Shown here in pieces: positions 51,470 through 61,431 of a DNA stretch of 64,000 nt. Position numbers and translations under genes: made by a program. The stretch is from the NCBI RefSeq assembly GCF_000478175.1, contig NZ_KI515774.1, positions 764,890-828,889 on the forward strand, read 5' to 3'. Source of the DNA: Corynebacterium sp. KPL1814. Lineage in GTDB: Bacteria > Actinomycetota > Actinomycetes > Mycobacteriales > Mycobacteriaceae. The notes beneath the pieces are model-generated. The model saw only the letters and a program-made list of their open reading frames with translations, made no database searches and was not told the origin of the DNA. Each line of letters opens with the position of its first letter. Positions within the stretch are counted from its first letter, which is position 1.

Positions 51470-52342
51470 TTAAACGGTCGAGCGCTCGATGACTTCCTTC
51501 GCCAGATCGCGGTATTGCTGCGCGGCCTGCGAATTTGGAGCCCACGAGGTGATGGGCTCGCCGGCCACGGAGGTTTCTGGGAAGCGCACGGTACGGGTAA
51601 TGACGGTATCGAATACTTGGTCCCCAAAGTATTCCACCACGCGGGACATTACCTCGCGGGCATGCTTGGTGCGCCGATCGAACATGGTGACCAAAATACC
51701 CATGACTTCCAGATCGAAGTTGATGCGGTCAGAGACCTTTTCCACCGTGTCCGTGAGCAAGGCAAGCCCGCGCAGCGAGAAGAACTCGCATTCCATGGGG
51801 ATGATGACGCCCTGGGAACAAGCTAGGGCGTTGACCGTAAGCAGACCCAAGGAAGGCTGGCAGTCAATAATGATGAAGTCATAGTCACGGCGCACCGGAC
51901 GCAGGGCGCGCGCCAAGGTGTGCTCGCGGCCTACTTCATTGACCATCTGGATCTCTGCCGCGGAAAGATCAATATTGGCCGGAACGAGGTCCATGCCGGA
52001 CACGCTGGTGTGATGAATGGCGGAGTGTATAGAAGTATGGCTATCCAGCATCACGTCATAAATCGAGTCCTCGATGTCATCATGGTTTAATCCCAGCCCA
52101 GCGGAAAGGGCGCCTTGCGGGTCCAAATCAACCAGTAGGACCTTGCGTCCATACTCTGCGAGGCAGGCCCCCATGTTGATGGTTGACGTGGTCTTTCCCA
52201 CGCCACCCTTTTGGTTACACATCGAGATGATGGTGGCGGGCCCATGTTTTTCCAAGGGGGCGGGTTCCGGCAGCTCGCGGACAGGGCGGCCAGTTAGCCC
52301 CGTCTCTACATCAGAGGCTGAAAAGAGACCCTCTTCGCTCAC
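51470..52342 (-). CDS. pldP: ParA-like ATPase PldP
   Basis: 290 residues. A deviant Walker A (KGGVGKTTST), switch I/II residues (DLDPQGALS; IDCQPSLG) and the ParA core are present; the N-terminal extension is about 35 residues. This is the orphan ParA-like division protein PldP of corynebacteria, not the oriC-linked ParA; no parB gene follows. Start 52342 (GTG) has AAGG 7 nt upstream; the TTG at 52348 would add two residues. Confidence 0.88.
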   Translation of the reverse strand: MSEEGLFSASDVETGLTGRPVRELPEPAPLEKHGPATIISMCNQKGGVGKTTSTINMGACLAEYGRKVLLVDLDPQGALSAGLGLNHDDIEDSIYDVMLDSHTSIHSAIHHTSVSGMDLVPANIDLSAAEIQMVNEVGREHTLARALRPVRRDYDFIIIDCQPSLGLLTVNALACSQGVIIPMECEFFSLRGLALLTDTVEKVSDRINFDLEVMGILVTMFDRRTKHAREVMSRVVEYFGDQVFDTVITRTVRFPETSVAGEPITSWAPNSQAAQQYRDLAKEVIERSTV

Positions 52343-52494
52343 AGTCAAACCTTCTTCCTTGACGCCAAGTCATGGACCATGACATTTGGCATAGGGTTGC
52401 TTACAACGTTGTAACTATAGCGTACCCGCTCCCCTGTATGACTACCGAGACTTTGCAAATATCAAGCCTCTATCTTTGACTTAAGCAATGGAAG

Positions 52495-53385
52495 CTACGC
52501 CCTCGGATGCGCCGCGCGCCATACCTCCCGCAAGGAATCAGCGGTAACGTGCGTATAGATTTGCGTGGTAGTCACTGAGGAATGTCCTAAGAGCTCCTGC
52601 ACGGTGCGCACATCGGCACCGCCTTCGAGAAGGTGCGTGGCAAAGGAATGGCGCAGCGTGTGCGGGGAAATAGATTTATCCAACTGGCTGCGCTGCGCAG
52701 CGGTCTTAATGATGGACCACGCGCTTTGCCGCGAGAGCGCCCCGCCGCGCGTATTCAAAAACAGCGCGGCAGTCTTGCCCTTTCCCAGCACGGGACGGGC
52801 GCGCACTAGGTAGGCGTCGATAGCCTGCCTGGCATGCGAGCCCAGGGGTACAAGCCGCTCCTTATCGCCTTTGCCATGCAGGACTAGGACGTCATCGGCA
52901 GTAGCTACGTCATCGACGTTGAGCGAAATTACCTCAGAGATGCGCGCCCCAGTGCCATAAAGCACTTCTAGAAGCGCCCTATCGCGGAGGTCAACCGGCG
53001 TTTCCGTAGGCGTCGATTCGATGAGCCGTGCCACCTCATCCACGCTCAAGGTTTCCGGCAAGTGTTGCCCCGTGGATGGCGGGCTCACCTCGGCGGCAAC
53101 ATCGCTATCAACTTCACCCTCCGCAACGGCGAATTTATGCAACCCGCGCGCCACGATGAGGGCACGGTTGGCAGAAGATACCGCCATATTTTCGCGCAGA
53201 TCCTTTAAATAGGCCTCCACCATCGGTCGAGTTACCTGCCGTAGGTCCTGGACCCCATTTGCTGCCAGCCAGTCCACGTATCGGCGAATATCCCGCCGGT
53301 AATTGCTCAGGGTATTTGCTGAAACGCCGCGTTCGACGGCGAGGTGATTCAACCAAGTCTGAGCGATGTCCTCTGCAGCAGTCAC
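52495..53385 (-). CDS. xerD: Tyrosine recombinase XerD
   Basis: 296 residues. It resolves chromosome dimers at dif together with XerC. The N-terminal core-binding SAM-like domain and the C-terminal catalytic domain are clear, with Arg in TGARISEV, the [15 protein letters not shown] box (His-Arg), [12 protein letters not shown] with His and nucleophile Tyr. GTG 53385 overlaps the NUDIX stop (GTGA), so the two are coupled; the open frame further upstream lies inside the NUDIX gene. Confidence 0.94.
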   Translation of the reverse strand: MTAAEDIAQTWLNHLAVERGVSANTLSNYRRDIRRYVDWLAANGVQDLRQVTRPMVEAYLKDLRENMAVSSANRALIVARGLHKFAVAEGEVDSDVAAEVSPPSTGQHLPETLSVDEVARLIESTPTETPVDLRDRALLEVLYGTGARISEVISLNVDDVATADDVLVLHGKGDKERLVPLGSHARQAIDAYLVRARPVLGKGKTAALFLNTRGGALSRQSAWSIIKTAAQRSQLDKSISPHTLRHSFATHLLEGGADVRTVQELLGHSSVTTTQIYTHVTADSLREVWRAAHPRA

Positions 53386-54020
53386 TGCTTTTTCAGATCC
53401 GGTCCGCTGCGTCGAGCAGCCATGTGGGTCGGGCGCAAATCGAACGGCGCATCCACCGAACGCGTCGGCTTTCCCCCAATGACCGTGGCATATGCAGATA
53501 AAATACCCGCGCACGCAACGGAATTAACTATCTCACCCCTCAGCACCCTGTCAACCGCCTGGTCTAGGTCCACCCAGGCAAAATCCATATCGGCTTCTTC
53601 ATCGCCGGTGTCCTGCAGCGCGGGAACCTCACTAAGGTCACGAGCAAGGAAAATCCGCACGGCTTCCTCACAAAACCCCGGCGAGGTCACCATATCCGTG
53701 AGAACTTCCCAGTCCTTAGCGGCAAGGCCCGCTTCTTCTTGCAGCTCGCGCTGCGCGCCTGAAAGCTCGTCCTCGCCCTTCACATCGAGCAGTCCTGCGG
53801 GCAGCTCCCACAGCCGCTTGCCGACGCTATGCCGGTACTGATGCACCATCGCGATCCGCCGATCCTCATCTAAGGCGACCACCGCGACGGCTCCTAGGTG
53901 CTCGATGATCTCCCTATCCGCCGTGTTGCCTCCTGGCATGGACAAGGTATCGCGGCGTACGGCGACGATAGGCGCATCAAAAATTAACTCTGAATCCAAG
54001 ACCTGAAAATCGTGGGCCAC
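53382..54020 (-). CDS. NUDIX hydrolase (ADP-ribose pyrophosphatase-like)
   Basis: 212 residues. The Nudix box ([24 protein letters not shown] region) and the preceding LWELPAG motif match the ADP-ribose pyrophosphatase group, which breaks ADP-ribose to AMP and ribose-5-phosphate. Position between steB and xerD corresponds to M. tuberculosis Rv1700. It starts 2 nt after steB ends, leaving no room for pyrG. Confidence 0.9.
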   Translation of the reverse strand: MAHDFQVLDSELIFDAPIVAVRRDTLSMPGGNTADREIIEHLGAVAVVALDEDRRIAMVHQYRHSVGKRLWELPAGLLDVKGEDELSGAQRELQEEAGLAAKDWEVLTDMVTSPGFCEEAVRIFLARDLSEVPALQDTGDEEADMDFAWVDLDQAVDRVLRGEIVNSVACAGILSAYATVIGGKPTRSVDAPFDLRPTHMAARRSGPDLKKQ

Positions 54021-54022
54021 TG

Positions 54023-54931
54023 TTATTTCTCCTCTTCCGGTAGGGCGGAATCTGCGCTTTCTGCCGATCCGTAGTCCCCCCTGCCCCCATTAAGCTGTTC
54101 TTCGGCGGCGGAAATCACAGCAATGCGCTCTACCGCGCGCTCAATGCCGTCTACGGTAGAAAGATCCACGTCATTGGTGCGCAATTGCTCTACTGTCTTA
54201 TCGTCCTGGGTCTGCTTGCTCCGCGCGCTCATCACCACGCTGCCATTGACCTCATCCAAAGCGGTGGCAAACTCAGCCAAGGTGTCGGAATAATATCCGC
54301 GCACCCCGCTGCCAGAAACAATGAGGATGGACTGGGCAGGAAGGATAGTCCCGTCCTTATAATCAATAAAGTCCTCATCGCGCAGGGCACGCAGCAGCTC
54401 AGATCGCTCTTTTACGCTAGCGAGCGGTTCCGTGCTTTCTGGGTCCATGGATAAGGCCGCGCCCAAAACCTCGCCGCCATAGCTTCCTACGGTTTTATCG
54501 AGTCCTTTAAGATCTGCCTTTTTCGGGGCCTTATCTTTAAGGATTTTTACGATATCGTCTTTGCTTTCCCCGCGCAGAAAGTCCTTACTTAGCTTGATTT
54601 CTCCCGCTGCGGTGGCCCCGGAGGCTTCTAAGAGCTTCGTGATATCAGAAAGATCGCTGCTATTTGCGTCATCGGTGGAAATGACCAGCACCGGTCGCTG
54701 CGATAACGTACCGGAGACCAGATCTGGTGCCACATCATTGACGATGTCATCGCTCGCCTCATTTTGGTTCTGCAAGATCTTATTTTCTTGCACTACCTTG
54801 CGGTGTTCCGCACGGATCGGGTCATCGTCGGCCACGCTGGTGGTCAGGTTGGGCGCGATCACCAAGGCACCGAGGGTCACACCAACCGCCGCCCCTAGTC
54901 CGAGGCCCGTAATTAGTTGCGCTTTCGCCAT
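54023..54931 (-). CDS. steB: SteB/MctB family membrane-anchored protein
   Basis: 302 residues. One N-terminal membrane helix (about 5-27), then a coiled region (30-60) and a largely alpha/beta periplasmic domain. In C. glutamicum SteB works with SteA at the divisome to control cell separation; the M. tuberculosis homologue Rv1698 (MctB) has been linked to copper. SteB is the better inference given the adjacent steA. Cysteine-free. Confidence 0.85.
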   Translation of the reverse strand: MAKAQLITGLGLGAAVGVTLGALVIAPNLTTSVADDDPIRAEHRKVVQENKILQNQNEASDDIVNDVAPDLVSGTLSQRPVLVISTDDANSSDLSDITKLLEASGATAAGEIKLSKDFLRGESKDDIVKILKDKAPKKADLKGLDKTVGSYGGEVLGAALSMDPESTEPLASVKERSELLRALRDEDFIDYKDGTILPAQSILIVSGSGVRGYYSDTLAEFATALDEVNGSVVMSARSKQTQDDKTVEQLRTNDVDLSTVDGIERAVERIAVISAAEEQLNGGRGDYGSAESADSALPEEEK

Positions 54932-54946
54932 ATTTTTACCCCCCGC

Positions 54947-56098
54947 TTAGAATAGGCTCGACCAGGTCTGGCTTAAATTACTCAAGAAATCCTGGCTCCC
55001 GCCGAAGCCCACGATCAAGATGATCGCTGCAATCGCCACCAAGATACTCAAAAGGGCCCATAGCCAACCAAGGTGTGAGGACGGAGCGGAATACAGGTTG
55101 ATTACTGCCTCAGCATCGACCACCTTGGTTCCGGCCTTCAGCCGAGACATTACAGCAGACGGAGCCACGCGGTTGGCAAAAACATCATCGAGGTCAAAGC
55201 CGCCACCTGACTGCATGATAAGGCCCGCACCGTGGTAATCCGCAAAGAGCAGCGCTAAATCCGTGGCCGATTCCGAAGCCGCCGGAAACGTCATGGCCCC
55301 GATGCCCAATTCTTGGATGCGGTCAATGCTCTCCACGCTGCCTTCTGGATCCGCAGGCACCACAATGCGCGCGCCGCAACGCAGCGCCTCATCGCTTACC
55401 TTGGCAGGATCGCCAATGATGAAGTCAGGCTTATATCCCTGCTCCAGCAGAGAATCCGCGGCTTCATCAACCGCAATGAGCAGCGGTTCATACTCCCGGA
55501 TGAAATTGCGCAATTCTTTCAGCTGGGAGCGGTGGTCTTCAGTGGGAGATAAAACGATGACCTTCCGGCCAGCTATCTCGGAACCGGATGCGGGGACCCC
55601 GAGGCCATCGATAAGCAGCGGGCCTTCAGAATTAATGAAGTCGATGGAGCTCGCGAAATAGGACTCCATGTGGTCAATGAGTGCGCTTTGTGCCGCCTTG
55701 AAGTTCTTGTCTGCGCGCTCCCGGGAAACCTTCTGCCCCGTCCCGACTACTTTATCCGCGACGTAGACCTTTCCATCGTCCCCAATATGTGCCTTCTTGC
55801 CATCCTTAAACTCCGAGATAAATTCCTCGCCGAGGCCTTCGAGGAGGTCAATGTCGGCATCGAGAAGCATGTGCGGACCGCAATTAGGAATGGAGCCAGT
55901 AGAAAACCTGGCGACGTTGACCACCGCTGAGGGCTGCAATTCCACGAGGGTTTGTGCCTCGGGGCGAGAAATATTCGCCGCATCAATAACGGCGATATCA
56001 CCTTCAGAAAACTTCTTAAGACCTTTCGCGCCCGGGGTGCAATCGCGCAATGCAGCATGCTCACCAGGATGATCAGGGGTACGGGAAAACAGAGCCAT
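54947..56098 (-). CDS. steA: Cell-separation protein SteA
   Basis: 383 residues. An N-terminal soluble domain with thiamin-pyrophosphokinase-like features (KPDFIIGD, PADPEGS and adjoining segments, about 220-275) is followed by a single C-terminal membrane helix (about 347-368) and short tail. In C. glutamicum SteA and SteB recruit or activate a peptidoglycan hydrolase for daughter-cell separation. Start ATG 56098 is close to the family start; ATG 56107 adds three residues and is also possible. It follows recN. Confidence 0.85.
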   Translation of the reverse strand: MALFSRTPDHPGEHAALRDCTPGAKGLKKFSEGDIAVIDAANISRPEAQTLVELQPSAVVNVARFSTGSIPNCGPHMLLDADIDLLEGLGEEFISEFKDGKKAHIGDDGKVYVADKVVGTGQKVSRERADKNFKAAQSALIDHMESYFASSIDFINSEGPLLIDGLGVPASGSEIAGRKVIVLSPTEDHRSQLKELRNFIREYEPLLIAVDEAADSLLEQGYKPDFIIGDPAKVSDEALRCGARIVVPADPEGSVESIDRIQELGIGAMTFPAASESATDLALLFADYHGAGLIMQSGGGFDLDDVFANRVAPSAVMSRLKAGTKVVDAEAVINLYSAPSSHLGWLWALLSILVAIAAIILIVGFGGSQDFLSNLSQTWSSLF

Positions 56099-56117
56099 GG
56101 GCTCCATTGTTCCTTGC

Positions 56118-57788
56118 TTAGTCCGCCAGCTGGGTAAGGCGCGCGGAAGCTTCTTTTTGTGCGCGATCAAAAAGCTCTTGGGCATGGGCGCGCCCCGTCT
56201 CGGTGTCATCCAAACCAGCCAGCATGCGCGCCAATTCCTCCACGCGCTCCTGTTCCGTTAGCTCGGCTACCCCAGAGGTAAATTTATCTTTCGAGACATG
56301 CAAATGCGCATCCGCATACGCCGCTACCTGCGGCAGGTGGGTCACGACGATAACCTGATTGTGCGCAGCCAGCCGTGCTAGCCGACGCCCAATTTCTACC
56401 GCCGCACGCCCGCCCACGCCGGCATCGACCTCGTCGAAGACCAATGTCGCACCGTCCTCGCTGGCGAGCACAACCTCAAGGGCAAGCATGACTCGAGACA
56501 ACTCGCCACCGGAGGCCGCAGTGGCCAAAGGCTTCCCATTGAGCTGCAGCTCCGCAGCATCGGCGCCTGTCTTGGAATACTTTGCCGCGGAAAGCTCAAC
56601 CGACATAGTGGAATTGGGCATGGCCAATCCATGCAGCTCTTCAGTCACCAACTTGCCCAGCGCCTCCGCCGCTTTCCGGCGGCTCTTCGTAAGCTTCGCC
56701 GCCTTCCGCTTCATCTCCTGCTCGGCCTCTTTGACCTGCGCCTTAAGTTCCTCGAGGACTTCAGTGGAGGTATCCATCGACTGCAATTTGGACTCCGCCT
56801 CATCGCGCCACGCCAAAACACCATCGATATCGCTGGCGTATTTACGGGTCAAGGCTCGGAGATCCTGTTGGCGTTGCAGAGACTTTTCCAGCAGATTCGG
56901 ATCTGCCGGCAGTCCCGCGAGGTATCCACCGAGCTCAGCTGAAATATCGCCTAGCTGCGTGGTGATTTCAGAAATGCGCTCGCCTAAGTCCGCCAGCTGC
57001 TTATCCGAGGATCCCACTAACGCCGATCCCGCGCGCCCGAGCAGCGAAGAAGCGGCCTCATCAATCTCTTCCGTTCCATCGATCGCTGCCAAGGCAGTGT
57101 GCGCGGATTCGCGCAGACCGTCCACGTCTTGCAGGCGCTGCACCAACTGCACTAGCTCCGCGTCTTCCCCTGGCTCGGGCGCCACACCGTTGATCTCCTC
57201 TAGGGCATATTGCAGGCGGTCAACTTCCTGGGCAAGTTCCCTACGAGACTCGGTGCGCCGGCGATAATCCTTGGCCAGGCTGCGCCACTTTTTAAAGGCC
57301 TCAGCATAGTCTTCCCGAACGCCAGCCAGTTGCGGGTCTGCACGGTCCACGGCCGCGAGTTGCTCCTCTGGGGCCAAGAGGCGCAATTGGTCATTCTGAC
57401 CATGCACGGTAATTATCTCCCGCGCGAAATCTCCCAACGTGGCGGCCGGTACGGCTCGCCCTCCCAAATACGCCCGCGATCGCCCCGCAGCCGAAACCGT
57501 GCGCGAGACAATAAATTCACCATTTTCATCTGGCTCACCGCCCACCGAGTCCACCAGCTGGCTGATGCTCTCCTTCGCGGAACTAAAATGGCCCTCCACG
57601 GCCGCTTTTTTAGCGCCATCGCGCACCCGAGAGGCATCGGCACGCCCGCCGGCCAACAATCGAAGCCCCGTAACCACCATGGTTTTGCCAGCGCCGGTCT
57701 CACCGGTCAATACGGTCAGGCCCTCCGATAATTCCGCAGAGCTATGGCGAATGACTCCTAAATCATTGATAGAAATATCGACAAGCAC
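56118..57788 (-). CDS. recN: DNA repair protein RecN
   Basis: 556-residue SMC-like ATPase in double-strand break repair. Walker A (LTGETGAGKTMVV) at the N-terminus, two long coiled-coil regions around about 150-390 and the signature SGGELSRVMLALE plus Walker B (LVFDEVDAGVGG) at the C-terminus. GTG start overlaps the nadK stop (TAGTG). Order tlyA-nadK-recN-steA is the same as in mycobacteria. Confidence 0.95.
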   Translation of the reverse strand: MLVDISINDLGVIRHSSAELSEGLTVLTGETGAGKTMVVTGLRLLAGGRADASRVRDGAKKAAVEGHFSSAKESISQLVDSVGGEPDENGEFIVSRTVSAAGRSRAYLGGRAVPAATLGDFAREIITVHGQNDQLRLLAPEEQLAAVDRADPQLAGVREDYAEAFKKWRSLAKDYRRRTESRRELAQEVDRLQYALEEINGVAPEPGEDAELVQLVQRLQDVDGLRESAHTALAAIDGTEEIDEAASSLLGRAGSALVGSSDKQLADLGERISEITTQLGDISAELGGYLAGLPADPNLLEKSLQRQQDLRALTRKYASDIDGVLAWRDEAESKLQSMDTSTEVLEELKAQVKEAEQEMKRKAAKLTKSRRKAAEALGKLVTEELHGLAMPNSTMSVELSAAKYSKTGADAAELQLNGKPLATAASGGELSRVMLALEVVLASEDGATLVFDEVDAGVGGRAAVEIGRRLARLAAHNQVIVVTHLPQVAAYADAHLHVSKDKFTSGVAELTEQERVEELARMLAGLDDTETGRAHAQELFDRAQKEASARLTQLAD

Positions 57789-58669
57789 TATTTCTCCTTC
57801 GGTCCACGCCAGCCTTCCACGGGCAACCGCAGCTTAGAGACCAATCGATCCGTAAAGGGCTGATCATCCAACCGCACCCAGCGTACGGGGCGCTTACCGC
57901 GCACCACCTCAACGCGGGCGCCCGGCGGCATAATAAGTTCCCTGCACCCATCCAAGATAACCACGGCCGGTGTGGTTTGCATGGTTGATTCCACCGCCAC
58001 CAAAGAGTTGGGAGAAACCACTAAAGGTTTAGTAAAGAGTGCATGGGCATTATTCGGCACGACCAAGATTGCATCTAGCGATGGCCACAGCACTGGGCCG
58101 CCGGCAGAAAATGCATACGCCGTTGAACCCGTTGGCGTCGAAATTAGCACGCCGTCACAACCGAACGACGAGACCGGGCGCCGGTCGATCTCCAAAATCG
58201 CATCCAACACGCCCGACCTGTTCTGGTTTTCTACCGAGGCCTCATTCAAAGCCCAACTGCTAGCCAGTTGGTGACCGTTGGCATCCGAAATAGAGACATC
58301 CACCGTCAGTCTGTCCTCCACCCGGTAGCTCTTCTCTATTACGCGAGCCACGGCACGGTCTAATGACTCCACTTCCCATTCTGCGAGGAAGCCAACATGA
58401 CCCAGATTCACTCCGAGGACAGGAATATCAACCGCGCGTGCCATATCAGCTGCACGCAGGAAGGTTCCATCACCGCCGAGAACAAGGACCAGTTCGCATC
58501 CCGCCGCCGCGTTATCAGTATGCGGGACGTGCTGTAGCCCCGGCAGTACGGTTTCGTCCGCACAAACGCGAACCGTTATCCCTGCCTCCTGCAATAACTC
58601 GGCTGCACGGGAGGTAGCCTGCAGGTTCTCTGCGCGATTGGCATGCGGAACCAACAATATCTCTCGCAT
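57788..58669 (-). CDS. nadK: NAD kinase
   Basis: 293 residues. It makes NADP from NAD, using ATP or polyphosphate. The GGDGTFLRAA motif with its catalytic Asp, and the downstream TPTGSTAYAFSAGGP motif, define the family. Start overlaps the tlyA stop by one base and its own stop overlaps recN. Confidence 0.95.
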   Translation of the reverse strand: MREILLVPHANRAENLQATSRAAELLQEAGITVRVCADETVLPGLQHVPHTDNAAAGCELVLVLGGDGTFLRAADMARAVDIPVLGVNLGHVGFLAEWEVESLDRAVARVIEKSYRVEDRLTVDVSISDANGHQLASSWALNEASVENQNRSGVLDAILEIDRRPVSSFGCDGVLISTPTGSTAYAFSAGGPVLWPSLDAILVVPNNAHALFTKPLVVSPNSLVAVESTMQTTPAVVILDGCRELIMPPGARVEVVRGKRPVRWVRLDDQPFTDRLVSKLRLPVEGWRGPKEK

Positions 58670-59475
58670 TACTGCGGACCTTCTTCAACGGCAGTATCAA
58701 TCATCTGTTTCATTGTAGCCACGTCCGTGGACATACCGTCCTTTTTCAGCCACAGGAAATATTCCACATTTCCACTCGGACCCGGCAACGGTGAAGCCAC
58801 AACACCGTGCAGACTAAGGCCTAAAGACACGGCAAATTCAGCAACGTCCTGCGTGACCTCTGTACGCATCTCCGGAGAACGAACCACCCCGCCGCTGCCG
58901 ATGCGCTCCTTGCCCACCTCAAACTGCGGCTTGACCATGGGCAGGAGCCACGCTCCGTCCTTCATACACTCCACAATTGCTGGCAGCACCAGTTTTAAGG
59001 AAATGAAAGATAAATCCCCGACCATGCCATCGCACTGGCCATTGGTCATCTCCGGAGTAATAGTGCGGATATTGGTCCTATCCAAGACGGTCACGCGCTC
59101 GTCATTTTGCAGCCGCCACAGTAACTGCCCATAACCGACGTCAACGGAAAGTACCTCACGCGCACCGTACGCCAAGCACACATCCGTAAAGCCTCCTGTC
59201 GATGCCCCTGCATCTAAGATGCGGCCATTCATGTCGACGTCGAATGCGGCAAATGCGCCTAGGAGCTTGTGCGCGCCACGAGATGCCCACTTGTCTTCCT
59301 CAGACTCCTCGACCTTGATGGAGACTTCAGGATCCACGACAGTTGCAGGCTTTTCTGCCTTAAACCCGCCGACCGTCACACGGCCAGACTTGATCATCTC
59401 GCGGGCTTGCTCACGAGATCGCGCAATTTTTCGGCGCACAAGCTCTGCATCCAGCCTGCGGCGTTGTGGTGGCAT
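58669..59475 (-). CDS. tlyA: TlyA family rRNA 2'-O-methyltransferase
   Basis: 268 residues. N-terminal S4 RNA-binding domain (RRRLDAELVRRKIARSREQA ...) and a FtsJ/RrmJ-like methyltransferase domain with SAM motif ILDAGASTGGFTD and the catalytic lysines of the K-D-K-E set (MVKPQFEVGK). In mycobacteria TlyA methylates 16S C1409 and 23S C1920, and is needed for capreomycin sensitivity. Start 59475 has GGAGAA upstream and overlaps the small ORF before it (TAATG). Confidence 0.93.
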   Translation of the reverse strand: MPPQRRRLDAELVRRKIARSREQAREMIKSGRVTVGGFKAEKPATVVDPEVSIKVEESEEDKWASRGAHKLLGAFAAFDVDMNGRILDAGASTGGFTDVCLAYGAREVLSVDVGYGQLLWRLQNDERVTVLDRTNIRTITPEMTNGQCDGMVGDLSFISLKLVLPAIVECMKDGAWLLPMVKPQFEVGKERIGSGGVVRSPEMRTEVTQDVAEFAVSLGLSLHGVVASPLPGPSGNVEYFLWLKKDGMSTDVATMKQMIDTAVEEGPQ

Positions 59476-59636
59476 TAGTTCTCCTGCAAAGCATTCCGCA
59501 ACACGGAATGCGCCCTGTCCAGTTGGTCGACTTCTTCTGCGAGTGTCGGTGCATCCTCGCCGAGAATTGTCGAAATCTCCGAATCTACTTCTTCGGGCTC
59601 TTTCACGGCCCGAAAATCGTGTGGCTTTACCGCCAT
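59475..59636 (-). CDS. Small acidic conserved protein between the HAD phosphatase gene and tlyA
   Basis: 53 residues (ATG 59636, TAA 59475-59477). It is acidic and probably helical (VKEPEEVDSEIS... and LAEEVDQLDRAHSVL). It fits the place of the small M. tuberculosis gene Rv1693, between a HAD phosphatase and tlyA. Its start lies 10 nt inside the end of the HAD gene, and its stop overlaps the tlyA start, so it is sandwiched by translational coupling. Function unknown; perhaps a helper of TlyA. Confidence 0.7.
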   Translation of the reverse strand: MAVKPHDFRAVKEPEEVDSEISTILGEDAPTLAEEVDQLDRAHSVLRNALQEN

Positions 59637-60610
59637 TTCGACACAACCTTCTCCGCAAACTCGCTACGCGGCTGAATATACCGAGGTGGTGCTGGCATCG
59701 ACCACGCCACTTCCAAGACCGTCCGCAGCGCTTGCACTGAGGTAGAGGATTCGTTTCCCCCCTGCAAGAGAACGTCATACCCATCACACCGCGCGGTAAA
59801 ATCTCCTTGCGGTCCAGGTCGCACCTGCGAAATAGGCAATGAAAGCTCGTGCATGCCTGCACCAATGAAGTTAGGCCGTGCCTCCACGGGGGCCTCGATA
59901 AGCTCCAGCTCGCCCGATACGCCGGTCAAGACATGAAAGGTATTCATCGCTGCGGCGTTACCTCCAACAATATCCGTATCTAGCCGGTCGCCCACCGCCA
60001 ATGGCTTTTTCGACCCAACCTTTTTGGCCGCAAGGAAGAACATTGCTGGTTCAGGTTTGCCGGCAGATACGGGCTCTACTCCCGTCGCCTTTTCGACGGC
60101 AGCGACTAGGGAGCCATTGCCAACGCCTAGCCCCCGCTCAATTGGAAGGGACGTATCCAAATTTGAGGCGAAAAATTTCGCGCCTGCCCGGATAGCCAGC
60201 GCGCCCTCCGTCAGCTGTTCCCACCCGACGGACTTATCAAATCCTTGCAGGACGGCTGCTGGTTTATCATTAGCACTCGAGACCACGGAAAAACCCATGT
60301 CCTTGGCCAAGTCCCTGAAAGAATCCGCGCCGATAATTAGCACCTTCGCACCCGACGGGATTTCCTCGGCAGCTAACTGCAACACTGCCTGGGCGGAGGT
60401 GACGATATCACCAGAATCCGCAGTCAAACCGATATCCGTCAGCATTGTGGCAACGGCTTCTGGGCTCCGCGACGCATTATTTGTTACATATACGGCGGGA
60501 ACTCCACACGTATTAATAACGTCTACGACGTTGCTTAGCGGACGGCCACCCTCCCAGACGGTTCCATCCAAGTCCAACAATAAGGCGTCATGTTTGCTCA
60601 AAACACTCAT
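59627..60610 (-). CDS. HAD-superfamily phosphatase, NagD-like
   Basis: 327 residues. DLDGTVWEGG (catalytic Asp, motif I), TNNAS (motif II) and GKPEPAMFF / VGDRLDTDI (motifs III/IV) place it among type IIA HAD phosphatases like NagD and p-nitrophenylphosphatase; M. tuberculosis Rv1692 (glycerol-phosphate phosphatase) holds the same position, so a metabolite-repair or phospholipid-recycling role is possible. The C-terminal 70 residues are an extra domain. The ATG overlaps the TPR gene stop. Confidence 0.88.
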   Translation of the reverse strand: MSVLSKHDALLLDLDGTVWEGGRPLSNVVDVINTCGVPAVYVTNNASRSPEAVATMLTDIGLTADSGDIVTSAQAVLQLAAEEIPSGAKVLIIGADSFRDLAKDMGFSVVSSANDKPAAVLQGFDKSVGWEQLTEGALAIRAGAKFFASNLDTSLPIERGLGVGNGSLVAAVEKATGVEPVSAGKPEPAMFFLAAKKVGSKKPLAVGDRLDTDIVGGNAAAMNTFHVLTGVSGELELIEAPVEARPNFIGAGMHELSLPISQVRPGPQGDFTARCDGYDVLLQGGNESSTSVQALRTVLEVAWSMPAPPRYIQPRSEFAEKVVSKWR

Positions 60611-61431
60611 TACTTACATTCCGCCAATCGGTCAGCGGCATCGGTCCAGTCGCCCTCATCAATGGCGATGGTGTGCTCGAACCACTCGTGTGCTTCATCG
60701 TTGCGACCCGCAGCAAGAAGCGCGTTTGCATAGGCATACGACAGCCTACAAGCACTTACTCCCCGATCGTTGCGGTCAGGTTGTGCCCTCTGAATGGTAA
60801 CCACCGCTGATTCAGGCTGATCGAGGTCAAGGCGAGCGCCTGCCAACACAATTGCTAATTCGGTAGCGGATTCTTTGTCTAGCTCCTTGGCCTCCTCGCT
60901 GCGTCCTAACTCCAAGGCCTTTTCCGGCCGACCCAATCCGCGTTCACAATCAGCCATAACCGCAAGCATTCCTGGACCGCCAGAAATACGGCGGGCAGCG
61001 CGCAGCTCAGATAGCGCCTCTTTCCACTCGCTGGCGCGGTAAGCAGCGATACCGTTAACTTCTCGGGCGATAGCCACGCGGCCTGCACGATCCTTAGCCG
61101 CGCGCGCATGCCGCAGCGCCAGCTTAGGATCATCATCCATCCAAGTCGCCGCCATGATCATATGCTTGGCGACGGCCTCCGAGTTTTCTTTGGAGAGTGA
61201 TTTCAGGTCTTGGAGCACCAATGGGTCCAAATCATTGATATCAATTTCTTCAGGAATGTCCGGATCGGTCATACGACGGTTGATTCGCTCTTCCCTATAA
61301 CCAGAGCGCTGTGGAGAGAAAGATTTCTTCTTTCCCCCTCCGCGAGAATCACGGTCCCCCGAGTTGCGTGGATTTCGACCCCGACGGTCTTGTCCTCGGC
61401 CAATACGGCCGTGCTGGTTGCGCTCCGACAT
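60610..61431 (-). CDS. Tetratricopeptide-repeat protein
   Basis: 273 residues. The N-terminal 50 residues are strongly basic and low complexity (Arg/Gly/Asn), after which helical TPR-like repeats occupy about 80-270 (ALRHARAAKDRAGR, ALSELRAARRISGG, ALLAAGRNDEAHEWF). It corresponds by position to M. tuberculosis Rv1691. The basic tail could bind RNA, and TPRs mediate protein contacts; role unknown. It is the first gene of the long minus-strand run before the IS region. Confidence 0.82.
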   Translation of the reverse strand: MSERNQHGRIGRGQDRRGRNPRNSGDRDSRGGGKKKSFSPQRSGYREERINRRMTDPDIPEEIDINDLDPLVLQDLKSLSKENSEAVAKHMIMAATWMDDDPKLALRHARAAKDRAGRVAIAREVNGIAAYRASEWKEALSELRAARRISGGPGMLAVMADCERGLGRPEKALELGRSEEAKELDKESATELAIVLAGARLDLDQPESAVVTIQRAQPDRNDRGVSACRLSYAYANALLAAGRNDEAHEWFEHTIAIDEGDWTDAADRLAECK

